Source: an uncultured Bacteroidota bacterium (GTDB taxonomy: Bacteria; Bacteroidota; Bacteroidia; 2-12-FULL-35-15). Taken from it: DNA of 64,000 nt. This document shows positions 41,273 through 50,644 of this stretch, one piece after another. Positions within the stretch are counted from its first letter, which is position 1, and each line of letters starts with the position of its first letter. The DNA lies in NCBI GenBank assembly GCA_903847205.1, contig CAINDA010000005.1, positions 53,499 to 117,498 of the forward strand, written 5' to 3'. Below the pieces are notes generated by a model. That model did no database searches and had not been told where the DNA came from. It saw nothing but the letters and a program-made list of their open reading frames with translations. A program made the position numbers and the translations under genes.

Positions 41273-43540
41273 ATGAGCGCAGAAAAATCGAAAAAGAAAA
41301 ACTATAGAAAGTATGTACTGCTGTTTTGGGTGCTGTTTACAGTGCCTGTAATTTCAATAGTGTCATTTGTAATGTATGTTCGTTTCTTCTCTGAACTGCC
41401 CGATACCGAGGCATTGCAGAACCCTAAAACAAATCTGGCAACAGAAGTTTTTTCGTGCGATACAAAAGTAATCGGTAAGTATTATGCCGAAAACCGTACC
41501 AATGTTAAGTTTAAGAACATCTCTCCTAATGTTATAAATGCGCTGATTGCAACTGAGGATGCCCGTTTTTTTGAACATTCTGGCGTTGATATACGTGCCT
41601 TAGGACGTGTAATTATAGGGGCTGTGCACAGGAGCAGCAGCAGCGGCGGAGGCAGTACAATAACGCAGCAGCTTGCAAAAATGCTATTCCCACGCGAGGA
41701 CCTGCGCGGCATTCACCTGGTTATAAGAAAAATTAAAGAATGGATAATTGCCGTAAAATTAGAACGAGAATATACAAAGCAGGAAATCCTGGCAATGTAT
41801 CTCAACAAGTTCGATTTCATAAACAGCGCAGTAGGAATAAAATCAGCTGCACAAATTTATTTCGGCACTACGCCGGATTCACTCCGCCTGGAGCAGGCTG
41901 CAATGCTTGTGGGCATGGCTAAGAATCCTGCCTTATTTAATCCAAACCGTTTTAAAGAACGGACGCAGGGAAGAAGAAATACAGTACTGCAGCAGATGCA
42001 GAAATATAATTACATAACTGTTAAACAGCTTGATTCGTTAGAAAAAATCCCTCTCGTATTAACCTTTCATCCCGAAAATCATAATGATGGTTTAGCGCCT
42101 TATTTCCGGGAATATCTGCGGGATGTGTTTTTTAAAAAATGGTGCGAAGAAAACCCTAAACCTGATGGGACAAAATATGATATTTACCGCGATGGTTTAA
42201 AAATATACACTACTATCGATTCGCGTATGCAGCGTTATGCCGAAGAAGCCGTAACAGAACACCTGCTGGAACTTCAGGGCGCTTTCGATGATGAATGCAG
42301 GAAGAAACGAAATGCGCCTTTTGCCTGGAATGTATCAAAGGATGAAATTAAAGCCATCATGGAGCAGGGGATGAAACGCTCAGACCGCTACCGCGCAATG
42401 AAGAAGGCAGGAGCAAGTGAAGCAGACATTGAAAAGAAATTTAAAACACCAACTGCTATGACTGTTTTTTCCTGGAAAGGCGAAAAAGATACTGTGATGT
42501 CGCCATGGGATTCTATCAGATATTACAAAGCGTTTTTGCAGACAGGGTTTATGTCAATGGAGCCTCAGACAGGCTATATCAAAGCCTGGGTGGGCGGTAT
42601 TTCTCATAAATTTTTCCAGTACGACCATGTTCAGATCGGCCATTCAAGGCAGGTGGGATCTACTTTTAAACCGTTCATTTATGCATTGGCAATACAGGAG
42701 GGATATTCGCCATGCTACAGAATACCCAATGTTAAAACCTGTATTGATATGCCAGCCGGACAGCCTCAGTACTGCCCTGATAATGCAGGCGGCGAAGAAA
42801 AATTAGCCGGAAAAATGCTTACGCTGCAACAGGCATTAGCATACTCAATCAATTATGTTTCTGCTTACCTGATAAAACAATTCGGACCTCAGGCAGTAAT
42901 TGATATGACCCGCAGAATGGGTATTGTAAGCCCTATTGAAGCTGTACCATCTATCTGCCTAGGCACTCCTGAAATATCTGTTTTTGAAATGGTGGGTGCA
43001 AATTCTTCCTTTGCCAATAAGGGCACATGGATACAGCCTACATTCGTTACACGTATCGAAGATAAAAACGGAAAAGTACTGGCTGATTTTGTTCCAAAAA
43101 CCGAAGAGGTAATGAATGAAGAAAAAGCATACGTGATGCTGCGCCTGATGCAGGGCGTTGTACAGATAGGAACCGGCTGCCGCCTGCGTTACAAATATAA
43201 ATTGATGATGCCTATAGCCGGCAAAACCGGTACTACACAGAACAATTCTGACGGATGGTTTATGGGCATTACCCCCGATTTGGTTTCGGGCTGCTGGGTA
43301 GGCGGAGAAGACCGCGCAGTGCATTTCGACCGCACCGATCAGGGACAGGGTGCAGCTATGGCACTGCCCATCTGGGGAAAATATATGCAAAAAGTTTATG
43401 CGGATAAAACTATTAAAATATCTCAGGGTGAATTTGAAAAACCATCTAAGAGAATTGATACTGAAATGGATTGCAGCAAATACAACAGGGAGTTGGATAA
43501 CGGCGTTGAAAATTTTAATACGATTGAAGATAATTATTAG
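41273..43540 (+). CDS. Class A penicillin-binding protein (PBP1A-like)
   Basis: A 755-residue bifunctional peptidoglycan synthase. After one transmembrane helix (about 13-38) the GT51 glycosyltransferase domain shows EDARFFEHSGVD with catalytic Glu95 and GGSTITQQLAKMLFPRE. The transpeptidase domain has GSTFK (Ser463, Lys466), SIN at 525-527 and KTGT at 651-654. Between the two is a lineage-typical insert with DRYRAMKKAGASEADIEKKF. It polymerises and cross-links peptidoglycan. It closes the holB-ricT-gldH run. Confidence 0.93.
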   Translation: MSAEKSKKKNYRKYVLLFWVLFTVPVISIVSFVMYVRFFSELPDTEALQNPKTNLATEVFSCDTKVIGKYYAENRTNVKFKNISPNVINALIATEDARFFEHSGVDIRALGRVIIGAVHRSSSSGGGSTITQQLAKMLFPREDLRGIHLVIRKIKEWIIAVKLEREYTKQEILAMYLNKFDFINSAVGIKSAAQIYFGTTPDSLRLEQAAMLVGMAKNPALFNPNRFKERTQGRRNTVLQQMQKYNYITVKQLDSLEKIPLVLTFHPENHNDGLAPYFREYLRDVFFKKWCEENPKPDGTKYDIYRDGLKIYTTIDSRMQRYAEEAVTEHLLELQGAFDDECRKKRNAPFAWNVSKDEIKAIMEQGMKRSDRYRAMKKAGASEADIEKKFKTPTAMTVFSWKGEKDTVMSPWDSIRYYKAFLQTGFMSMEPQTGYIKAWVGGISHKFFQYDHVQIGHSRQVGSTFKPFIYALAIQEGYSPCYRIPNVKTCIDMPAGQPQYCPDNAGGEEKLAGKMLTLQQALAYSINYVSAYLIKQFGPQAVIDMTRRMGIVSPIEAVPSICLGTPEISVFEMVGANSSFANKGTWIQPTFVTRIEDKNGKVLADFVPKTEEVMNEEKAYVMLRLMQGVVQIGTGCRLRYKYKLMMPIAGKTGTTQNNSDGWFMGITPDLVSGCWVGGEDRAVHFDRTDQGQGAAMALPIWGKYMQKVYADKTIKISQGEFEKPSKRIDTEMDCSKYNRELDNGVENFNTIEDNY

Positions 43541-43545
43541 TTCGC

Positions 43546-43588
43546 AATTGTTCAATTGGCAATTTCAAAATTGGCAGCAGGCAATTTC
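43546..43588. repeat. CAATTTGGCAA-type degenerate spacer repeat
   Basis: CAATTGTTCAATTGGCAATT followed by TCAAAATTGGCAGCAGGCAA shares words with 38072-38192. It precedes a GC-richer fragment (GAGTCCCCCTTGTGAGGCTC) of unknown kind. Confidence 0.45.
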
Positions 43589-43700
43589 TTGAGTCCCCCT
43601 TGTGAGGCTCACTGTGCGAGTGAGAGATGGGAGAATGTGTGAGATAATGTTCAGAAGCGGGATGTTTTTTTAGTTCGATAAATTTAGTAATTCACATAGC

Positions 43701-44411
43701 ATGAATAAAACGGTAGCAAACGCCGAAGAGGCGATTAGAGACATCACTGATAACATGACCTTAATGCTCGGAGGCTTCGGCCTGTGCGGTATTCCGGAAA
43801 ATTGTATTACCGCCTTAGTAAAAAAAGGAGTAAAAGGTTTAACCTGTATTGCAAATAATGCAGGTGTTGACGATTTTGGAATAGGGCTTCTTCTGCAGCA
43901 GCACCAGGTAAAAAAAATGATCGCTTCGTATGTAGGCGAGAACGCAGAGTTTGAGAGGCAGTTATTAAGCGGTGAGCTTGAAGTAGAATTAATTCCTCAG
44001 GGAACACTTGCCACACGCTGTATGGCGGCAGGATATGGAATGCCTGCTATATTCACACCTGCAGGAGTAGGCACCGAAATAGCAATTGGAAAAGAATCAC
44101 GGAAATTTATTGTTGACGGTGCTGAAAAAGAATTTCTGATGGAATATGCATTTGATGCAGATTTCGCGATCGTGAAAGCCTGGAAAGGCGATACCCAGGG
44201 CAATTTAGTTTTCAGGGAAACTGCACGCAACTTTAATCCATTGATGGCAATGGCCGGAAAAATAACAATTGCAGAAGTGGAAGAGCTGGTGCAGCCCGGA
44301 GAGTTGAACCCTGATCATATTCATACTCCCGGAATATACGTGCACCGCATATTTCAAGGCGTTGATTATGAAAAACGAATTGAGCAGCGGACTGTGAGAA
44401 AGAAGAATTAA
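43701..44411 (+). CDS. scoA: 3-oxoacid CoA-transferase subunit A
   Basis: A 236-residue subunit of a family I CoA-transferase. It carries the family loop MLGGFGLCGIPENCI near the start, IANNAGVDDFGIGLLL, and FTPAGVGTEIAIGKE. With subunit B (44643-45299) it exchanges CoA between succinyl-CoA and acetoacetate, feeding ketone bodies into acetyl-CoA. The two genes are on the same strand but are separated by 231 bases of repeat-rich DNA, unusual for this pair. Confidence 0.92.
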   Translation: MNKTVANAEEAIRDITDNMTLMLGGFGLCGIPENCITALVKKGVKGLTCIANNAGVDDFGIGLLLQQHQVKKMIASYVGENAEFERQLLSGELEVELIPQGTLATRCMAAGYGMPAIFTPAGVGTEIAIGKESRKFIVDGAEKEFLMEYAFDADFAIVKAWKGDTQGNLVFRETARNFNPLMAMAGKITIAEVEELVQPGELNPDHIHTPGIYVHRIFQGVDYEKRIEQRTVRKKN

Positions 44412-44432
44412 TTTAAGAATGAGCGGATCTAC

Positions 44433-44572
44433 CGATATGCGAATTTACTAATGTACCAATTTAAAAATATTGTTTTAGAAAATGATAAATGAATATTGTT
44501 TGTGGAAAATTAATTTTCAAAGTAATAAAATTAAAAATCAGCATATTAGTACATCAGTAAATTCGCACATCG
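44433..44572. repeat. Inverted repeat between scoA and scoB, plus CATCGGTA-type direct repeats
   Basis: The arms CGATATGCGAATTTACTAAT (44433 on) and GTACATCAGTAAATTCGCAC (44549 on) extend to 24 bases each and are reverse complements with about three mismatches, 92 bases apart. After the right arm come short direct repeats ACATCGATACATCGGTACAT, continuing to about 44620. Confidence 0.75.
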
Positions 44573-44642
44573 ATACATCGGTACATCGGTACATCAGTAA
44601 ATAGGCACATCGGTATATTATCAAATCAGCAAATTAGAAATT

Positions 44643-45299
44643 ATGTTAGATAAAATCGGTATCGCAAAACGCATTGCGAAAGAAATAAGAAACGGCTATT
44701 ATGTGAATTTAGGAATCGGGATTCCAACACTTGTAGCTAATTATATTCCCAAAGGAATGAGTGTTGTGCTGCAGTCGGAAAACGGACTCTTAGGAATGGG
44801 GCCTTTCCCGTTTGAAGGTGAAGAAAATCCTGATTTGATTAATGCCGGAAAGCAGACTATCACAACAGTACCGGGTTCTGCGTTTTTTGATTCAGCAATG
44901 AGTTTCGGAATGATACGTTCGCGCAAGGTTGATTTAACAATCCTCGGCGCCATGGAAGTTTCAGATAACGGCGATATTGCCAACTGGAAAATTCCGGGTA
45001 AAATGGTAAAAGGAATGGGCGGTGCAATGGATTTAGTGGCATCTGCAAAAAACATAATTGTTGCTATGCAGCATGTGAATAAAGCCGGGGAATCTAAACT
45101 TTTAACAAAGTGCGAATTACCGCTGACAGGCGTAGCCTGCGTTAAAAAAATTGTTACCGAGCTGGCTGTTTTAGATATTACTCCTGAAGGCTTTCGTTTA
45201 TTGGAGCGTGCTCCGGGCATCAGCGTTGAGCAGATTAAAAATGCAACACAGGGCCGTTTAATTATTGAAGGGGAAATCCCAGAAATGGTAATTGATTAA
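44643..45299 (+). CDS. scoB: 3-oxoacid CoA-transferase subunit B
   Basis: A 218-residue subunit with the catalytic glutamate in SENGLLG (Glu46), to which CoA becomes thioester-bound during the reaction, and the conserved NLGIGIPT loop at about 22-29. Later motifs VDLTILGAMEVSDNGDIANWKIPGK and MQHVNKAG are standard for the family. Partner of the scoA product. Confidence 0.93.
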   Translation: MLDKIGIAKRIAKEIRNGYYVNLGIGIPTLVANYIPKGMSVVLQSENGLLGMGPFPFEGEENPDLINAGKQTITTVPGSAFFDSAMSFGMIRSRKVDLTILGAMEVSDNGDIANWKIPGKMVKGMGGAMDLVASAKNIIVAMQHVNKAGESKLLTKCELPLTGVACVKKIVTELAVLDITPEGFRLLERAPGISVEQIKNATQGRLIIEGEIPEMVID

Positions 45300-45342
45300 A
45301 TAAATTTTCTTTAGAAAAAAATTCAGAAAATTTATTTCAGGA

Positions 45343-45825
45343 CTATATCTTTAATTTATTAATCGTTTTTATCGGACCCGGGCAAAACTGCTGGTGACAG
45401 TCAACACAGCCCTGAACAAAAATATTAAAGTTTGAAGTTAACTGATCTTTTGGGGAAGCATATAATTTATTTAACCCATTGAGATAACTTGTTGCGAAAC
45501 CTTCGAAAATGGGCGTACTCGTTGCTGGGTCAGTAGGCTTTGCAGTATGAATTTTCAAAAACTCTTCAGGAAATTTTTCAGGCAGCTTCCCCTGCTTGAT
45601 CAACTCTCTAAAACTTGCTGTTGATGTATTCATGCTGCGCATAAGCAATGCGAGCTCACTGTCTCCGTTGGGATTTAGAGGCTTTTTTGAACTGCACACA
45701 GTGCTGTCTTTTTGAGACAAAGCAGCAGCTTTTTTATCTGATGACTGCGAACACTGAACAGCAATCAGCATAAACGAGGCTAATGCAGTGTAAACAAAAA
45801 ATTTATTTTTTAAGAATAACACCAT
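45343..45825 (-). CDS. Lipoprotein with a CxxCH heme-binding motif
   Basis: A 160-residue protein starting at ATG 45825 (a TTG 15 bases upstream is less likely), with a lipobox ending AVQC (Cys25). CVDCH at residues 140-144 is a c-type heme site near the C-terminus, preceded by a helical stretch (LTSNFNIFVQG), as in four-helix cytochrome c' proteins. It overlaps the upstream DUF4920 gene by 23 bases. It probably sits in the periplasm as a small redox protein; partner unknown. Confidence 0.65.
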   Translation of the reverse strand: MVLFLKNKFFVYTALASFMLIAVQCSQSSDKKAAALSQKDSTVCSSKKPLNPNGDSELALLMRSMNTSTASFRELIKQGKLPEKFPEEFLKIHTAKPTDPATSTPIFEGFATSYLNGLNKLYASPKDQLTSNFNIFVQGCVDCHQQFCPGPIKTINKLKI

Positions 45826-46297
45826 TTGCTTCAAACCCAATATTTATTTCCGGCTGTGTAATTTTTTCAATTTCTTCTTTTGATTTCCCTGCATCTTCTG
45901 CGTAATGTTTCAAATCAGCAACAGAAATGGTGTCTTTAAAAGCAACTCCGTCGATAAATGCAGTTTTTCCTGCAGCATCTTTCGGAACAAAAAAAGCATA
46001 ATCCTTAAAACTCACTTTCATAGGCTCGCTTCCGCCAATATTCAAATTCATCCAGCATCCTTTTTTCTGGCAGACAGCTTCAACAACTCCTGTTAACTTA
46101 ATTTTTAAAGAATCTTTTCCTTTCATTTTTTCAGTTAACTGACTTGATGCAACTGCATTATCCTGAGTAATTGAAGCACCGAAAAAACGAAGTGTTGTAT
46201 CAACAGCTGCTGTTTCGTTTTTAACTTCCCCTTTGTTGTTGCTGCAGCCAGAGAGCAATGCAATGCCGACAGCTGAAATGAATAGAATGTTTTTCAT
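45803..46297 (-). CDS. DUF4920-domain lipoprotein
   Basis: A 164-residue protein with a lipobox LLSGCSN (Cys18). The mature domain has FGASITQDNAV, LTGVVEAVCQKKGCWMNLNI, VSFKDYAFFVPKDAAGKTAFIDGVAF, IGFEANGVILKK, matching DUF4920, an OB-like fold of unknown role. Two Cys (VCQKKGCW) could bind metal or form a disulfide. It is translationally coupled to the heme-motif lipoprotein. Confidence 0.82.
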   Translation of the reverse strand: MKNILFISAVGIALLSGCSNNKGEVKNETAAVDTTLRFFGASITQDNAVASSQLTEKMKGKDSLKIKLTGVVEAVCQKKGCWMNLNIGGSEPMKVSFKDYAFFVPKDAAGKTAFIDGVAFKDTISVADLKHYAEDAGKSKEEIEKITQPEINIGFEANGVILKK

Positions 46298-46403
46298 CTT
46301 TATTATTGTGTTTTTATTTTGCGCTGCAAAGGAAACGTTTTTTTAGCAATTAGAAATTAAAAGTTCGAAAAAAAATCAATGCCTTTTAGCAGACGCCGGC
46401 AGT

Positions 46404-47588
46404 TTAAGGCAGCATCAAAACTTTAACTAAGTCTCCTTTTTTAATGCTTTCAGATTCTTCCGGCAGGTAAATCAAGCTGTCTGCAACAGCAAATGAACTC
46501 AAGGTGTTTGACTCCTGTCCGTCAAGCGGCATTGCTGCACCATTTATAATTTGGGATTTGAGGAAATTAGAGAGTCCTTTTTTCTTCGTGTAATCTGCTG
46601 CAATCGGCAGCTCGATTTCTTTAAGAAAAAAGCTTGTAAAACCTTGCATTTTGCGCAATGCAGGATAAACGTAATTATAAAAACAGGTCAGGGCTGCAGC
46701 TGGATTTCCTGGCAGTGCAAAAATTAAAACATTACCGATCTTACCGAAATACAAAGGTTTTCCGGGCTTTTGTTTTACTTTATAGAAAATAGTCTGCACA
46801 TTTAATTTTTGTAATACTGTGCCTACAAAATCATAATCACCCACGGAGATGCCTCCGGATAATAGAATAACATCGCTTGAAGCTGCCGCATTTTCAATGA
46901 GCCTGCTTATGGCAGTTTCGTCATCAGAAACATGTTGTACTTTGGAAGGCGAAATATTAATGCTGTTCAAAGCAGCTATTAAACTATAAGAATTTGATTC
47001 ATAAATCTGCCCAGGATTGATTATGTTTCCTGGCTTTACTAATTCACTACCTGTAACTATTACAGACACTTCAGGCCTGCGGTAAACAGAAACAGAATTG
47101 ATTCCCATACTAGCGAGAAAGCCAACAGCGCCGGCAGATAAAAAAGTTCCGCTGATTAATGCTAGATCATTTTGTTTTATCTGAGAACCTGTTTTACGGA
47201 TATTTGAAAATGGTTTTAATTCGGGATCAAGAATTTTCAAAAGTTTTTCTGATACCGACACTTTTTCCTGCATCACAACACAGTCGGCACCCGCAGGGAT
47301 TGCTGCACCGGTAAAAATACGAACCGCCTGCCCGGATTTTAATTCGAATTGAAAAACACCGCCAGCAGCTGCTTCACCGACAATTTCAATTTTGCATTTA
47401 CCGATATAATCCTTATAAATAAAAGCGTATCCGTCCATTATCGATTGATTAAACGGGGGCAGATTAACTGGCGAAAAAATATTCTTCGCTGCTATATATC
47501 CATACAATTCTTCAAGAGGCTTACTGACAACCGGCAGCTGCACTGTATTATCTATAATTGCTTTTTTTGCTTCTTCTGCTGAAATCAT
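46404..47588 (-). CDS. moeA: Molybdopterin molybdenumtransferase MoeA
   Basis: A 394-residue MoeA. Seen in order: NLPPFNQSIMDGYAF, the ligand segment VRIFTGAAIPAGADCVVMQE, GSELVKPG, LSGGISVGDYDFVG and LPGNPAAALTCFYNYVYPAL. It inserts molybdate into adenylated molybdopterin in the last step of Moco synthesis. No other Moco gene is nearby. Confidence 0.93.
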   Translation of the reverse strand: MISAEEAKKAIIDNTVQLPVVSKPLEELYGYIAAKNIFSPVNLPPFNQSIMDGYAFIYKDYIGKCKIEIVGEAAAGGVFQFELKSGQAVRIFTGAAIPAGADCVVMQEKVSVSEKLLKILDPELKPFSNIRKTGSQIKQNDLALISGTFLSAGAVGFLASMGINSVSVYRRPEVSVIVTGSELVKPGNIINPGQIYESNSYSLIAALNSINISPSKVQHVSDDETAISRLIENAAASSDVILLSGGISVGDYDFVGTVLQKLNVQTIFYKVKQKPGKPLYFGKIGNVLIFALPGNPAAALTCFYNYVYPALRKMQGFTSFFLKEIELPIAADYTKKKGLSNFLKSQIINGAAMPLDGQESNTLSSFAVADSLIYLPEESESIKKGDLVKVLMLP

Positions 47589-47633
47589 AAATTGTTTATT
47601 TGCTGTAAGCTTCAGTACTGAATACGCCCGCTT

Positions 47634-48567
47634 CTAATTCACAGTTTGAATAATAATAAATAATGAACTGATTGAAATTACCGCCCAAAGGAAAACACCA
47701 AGTATTAATGGTTTTATGCCTACGCTTCTTAAAGCAGCCCGGGAAAGTCCTGTACCGATTAAAAATAATGTAAGTGTAAGTCCTTTTTTTGCAGCATAAA
47801 CTATATATGCTCCAATAGTATGCAGCTGCGGAAACATAGTGTTTATGAACATTGCGATTACAAACAAAAATATAAAATAAGGAATGTTTATTTTACTTGA
47901 TTTACTCTTGTATTTCAGAGCAATAAAAAATGATAAAGGAATTATCCATAATGCTCTTTCTAATTTTACCGCCGTGGCAATCTGCAAAGCAGTCTCTCCG
48001 TATTTATGCGCCGCCCCCACAACTGAGCTGGTATCGTGGATTGCAACAGCAGCCCAGAGACCGAATTGATTTTGTGATAACAGAAAGAAATGACCTATTG
48101 CCGGAAAAACAAATAGAGCAATTGCATTTAATATAAAAATTGTTCCAAGAGAAACAGAGATTTCATCTTCATCGGCATTAACCAAGGGCGAAATTGCCGC
48201 TATGGCACTTCCTCCGCAAATAGCTGTTCCTGCGGATATCAGCAAGGTCGTATTTTTTTTAACCTTCAAATATTTACCGGCTGCAATGCCAAGAAGCAGC
48301 GTTACTGCAATAGAAGAAATTGTAAAAACAAAGCCCTGCTGTCCGGATTTGAGAGATTCATAAATGTTCATCCCGAAACCCAGACCGATTACCGATAACT
48401 GTAATAAATATTTTACCGCTTTTCGATTGTATCCTAAAAAAGGGTGTTCACAAATTTGTGAAAATAAAAAACCCAAAAACAGAGCAAGAGGCGGATCTAT
48501 ATAAGGAGTAAGACATGCCGCTAAAGCACATAAAAAAATAATTGTATTGATGTTTTTTTTTTTTCAT
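47634..48567 (-). CDS. YeiH/UPF0324-family transporter with a frameshift at a 12-A run
   Basis: A polytopic membrane protein of the YeiH (putative sulfate exporter) family, about ten helices, with GTAICGGSAIAAISPLV and AVAIHDTSSVVGAA in place. The intact frame starts only at TTG 48476 (280 residues), lacking the first helix. Upstream, ATG at 48567-48565 is followed by 12 A (48564-48553); with 11 A the frame would read MKKKNINTIIFLCALAACLT... and continue straight into the main frame, giving about 310 residues, the normal length. So the gene is either phase-variable or expressed by slippage, decayed, or carries a sequencing error. The TTG may still permit a shortened product. Confidence 0.75.
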
Positions 48568-48730
48568 TCAATTAAAATTTATTTTTTTATTTTCATCTTC
48601 AAACTATTTTAATGAGATTTTATGCAGCGAAGATAACCTGTTTGGCTCAGCAAAGAAAACAAATAGTTATTTGCCCTAGTCGGAATAATTAGAAGATTGA
48701 TTTAATCCATTTCTTTTGATTTGCATAATC

Positions 48731-48768
48731 AGGCCTGACAGGTTTTAAAAACCTTTCAGGTCCATGCC
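48731..48768. repeat. CCTGACAGG-type palindrome
   Basis: CCTGACAGGTTTT and AAAACCTTTCAGG form a near-perfect inverted repeat (48734-48760), with further pairing AGGC/GCCT outside. It lies 27 bases before the 379-residue gene's ATG. A related palindrome is at 50645-50673. Confidence 0.8.
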
Positions 48769-48794
48769 TGCTGAATATTTTATTAAATTGCGCC

Positions 48795-49934
48795 ATGAAA
48801 TTTAAAGCCCTCCCCTGCCCTCTTTTTTTATTTGCTTTTATTGTTTTTACAATAAATGCCGCTGCACAGAATATAACTTTTGATCCCTGGCAAAACCTCT
48901 CGGAACAAAAGAACATGCCGGCTCCTGTTAAATTACAGCATTCGAACAACAACCTTGATCTCATAAAATTTCATGATAAATATTATGCAGCATTCCGCAC
49001 AGCTCCCAATCATTTTGCTTCCGCGAAAGCAAAGTTGTATGTGATAAGCTCAAAGGACCTGAAAAAATGGGACTATGAATACACCATTTCTTTAAAGTCG
49101 GATCTTAGAGAACCTCGTTTTGCTTTATTGAAAGACTCTCTATTTCTATATTTTTTCAGGGGCGGAACGAGAACGTTTAAGTTTGAACCGAAAGAAGTGC
49201 TGGTTACATCCACCAGCGGGAATATGCAATGGACCCCGCCTGCAAATATAGGATTAGACGGCTTTGTGCCCTGGAGGCTGAGGAACAAAAAAGACACTCT
49301 TTTTCTTTCGGCATATTACGGCAAAGAATTATATAATGAAAAACACCAATCCGATTTAAGACTGCTGAAGAGCGCTGACGGAAGGCATTACACGCCTATT
49401 TCGAAAGCACCGCAGATAGACATAAAAACGGCTGAGGAAGGCGAGTTTATTTTTGATGCTAAAAATAATTTATTCGCAACAGTCCGTTTAGAAGGCTCTG
49501 GCTCATTGATATGCCGTGCAGATAAAGACAGCCTTTACAAATGGAAATTTAAACGGTATAAATACAAATATGACAGCGCTTTGCTCTTTGCACATAAAGA
49601 CGATATATATTTGATCTCCCGAAGGAACATGGACGGGCCGATTGATAAATCATCTGATAAAAAAAAATCAAGCCGTAGGCATAACCTCGTCCGCTACTCG
49701 CTTACAAAAAAACGGACTGCTCTTTTTAAACTTGACAAAGAAAACCTTGAAGTGACTCAAGTGATTGATTTTCCCAGTACCGGAGACTGCTCTTATCCGG
49801 CTGTGCAGCAAATAAATGATCATGATTTTCTGGTTATGAACTATTCAAGCAATATTCATAAAAAAGAAAAAATATGGCTGAGAGGCCAGCTGGGCAGGAC
49901 TTATATCTATTGGACTGTGCTGCACATGCAGTAA
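48795..49934 (+). CDS. Exported beta-propeller (glycoside hydrolase/sialidase-like) protein
   Basis: A 379-residue protein with a signal peptide ending NAAAQ. The body has repeated strands with SxDxxxW or SADGxxY motifs (ISSKDLKKWDYEY, TSTSGNMQWTPP, KSADGRHYTPIS, CRADKDSLYKWKFKRY) typical of five- or six-bladed propellers of sialidase or GH43-like type. Acidic positions (DLREPRF, TGDCSYP) could be catalytic. Substrate not deducible; it may trim a glycan outside the cell. Confidence 0.65.
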   Translation: MKFKALPCPLFLFAFIVFTINAAAQNITFDPWQNLSEQKNMPAPVKLQHSNNNLDLIKFHDKYYAAFRTAPNHFASAKAKLYVISSKDLKKWDYEYTISLKSDLREPRFALLKDSLFLYFFRGGTRTFKFEPKEVLVTSTSGNMQWTPPANIGLDGFVPWRLRNKKDTLFLSAYYGKELYNEKHQSDLRLLKSADGRHYTPISKAPQIDIKTAEEGEFIFDAKNNLFATVRLEGSGSLICRADKDSLYKWKFKRYKYKYDSALLFAHKDDIYLISRRNMDGPIDKSSDKKKSSRRHNLVRYSLTKKRTALFKLDKENLEVTQVIDFPSTGDCSYPAVQQINDHDFLVMNYSSNIHKKEKIWLRGQLGRTYIYWTVLHMQ

Positions 49935-49953
49935 TTTTTTTTAATGCTTCAAC

Positions 49954-50040
49954 CCAATGGCCTTCGCCAATGGAACTTTATTAATCATCGGAAATATCAT
50001 TCTAAAAATAAGATCCCTCGCGAAGGGCTCGGGATGACAG
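49954..50040. repeat. Short palindromic and direct repeats
   Basis: CCAATGGCCTTCGCCAATGG at 49954-49973 and ATCCCTCGCGAAGGGCTCGG continuing to GAT at 50013-50035 are two compact GC-rich palindromic words of the kind that recurs in Bacteroidota intergenic DNA. Confidence 0.55.
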
Positions 50041-50107
50041 GAAGGGCAGAGGTTTTAATGCTTGTTTGAAAAAACAAAAGAACACTGCCTGCCTGCAATA
50101 ACAAATT

Positions 50108-50644
50108 TTAAATACTTTTTGAAACAGGAAAATCAGGATGAATTTTCAATTCTTCAATCTGAAGAATATGTCTGTTTGTATGTGCAATCATAAAATGGAC
50201 CCAGTCTAATTTGGTCATTTCGCCTAAGCGCGGGTGTTTTATTGTATGCGTTTCTTTGGTTATATCGTTTGCGTCAAGCAGGCTGCTGATTTTTGAGCTG
50301 ACTGAATTAATACTTTGCTCTGCTTCCAACTTAGTTTTTAAAATACCTTTCGGCACCATGGAATCAGGGGCTGGTACTTTCTGCATTTCTCTTTTTGTAA
50401 CTAATATATGATGCAATTTTTCGGCACTGAACAATTCGGTTTTATCGTTTTCCATTGTTTCTGCAGGAGGAGGAATGCCGATAATTTTTACGACAGCATT
50501 ATCAATCAAAAAAATATGCTCTACACATTCCAATACAGACCATACATTTTCGGAAGGTTTAAATTCAGCCTCCGTTTGATTGAGTCCGCTGAAAGAAGCA
50601 ATCAGCGCTGAAGTGTTTTCTTGTACTTTTTTTTGTAAGCTCAT
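50108..50644 (-). CDS. DinB-family protein
   Basis: A 178-residue four-helix-bundle protein of the DinB/YfiT-like group. The three metal-binding His are visible in VLECVEHIFLID and DWVHFMIAHTNRHILQIEEL. Family members bind nickel or zinc and some are thiol transferases. Its start codon abuts the palindrome 50645-50673, so any ribosome-binding site must lie within that hairpin. Confidence 0.82.
   Translation of the reverse strand: MSLQKKVQENTSALIASFSGLNQTEAEFKPSENVWSVLECVEHIFLIDNAVVKIIGIPPPAETMENDKTELFSAEKLHHILVTKREMQKVPAPDSMVPKGILKTKLEAEQSINSVSSKISSLLDANDITKETHTIKHPRLGEMTKLDWVHFMIAHTNRHILQIEELKIHPDFPVSKSI

Noticed and set aside
42959..43555. 198-residue frame antisense to the PBP1A transpeptidase domain
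   Set aside because: It is a shadow of a clearly conserved gene with intact catalytic motifs; its sequence has no domain character.
44741..45220. 159-residue frame antisense to scoB
   Set aside because: A shadow of the strongly conserved CoA-transferase subunit B; no independent features.
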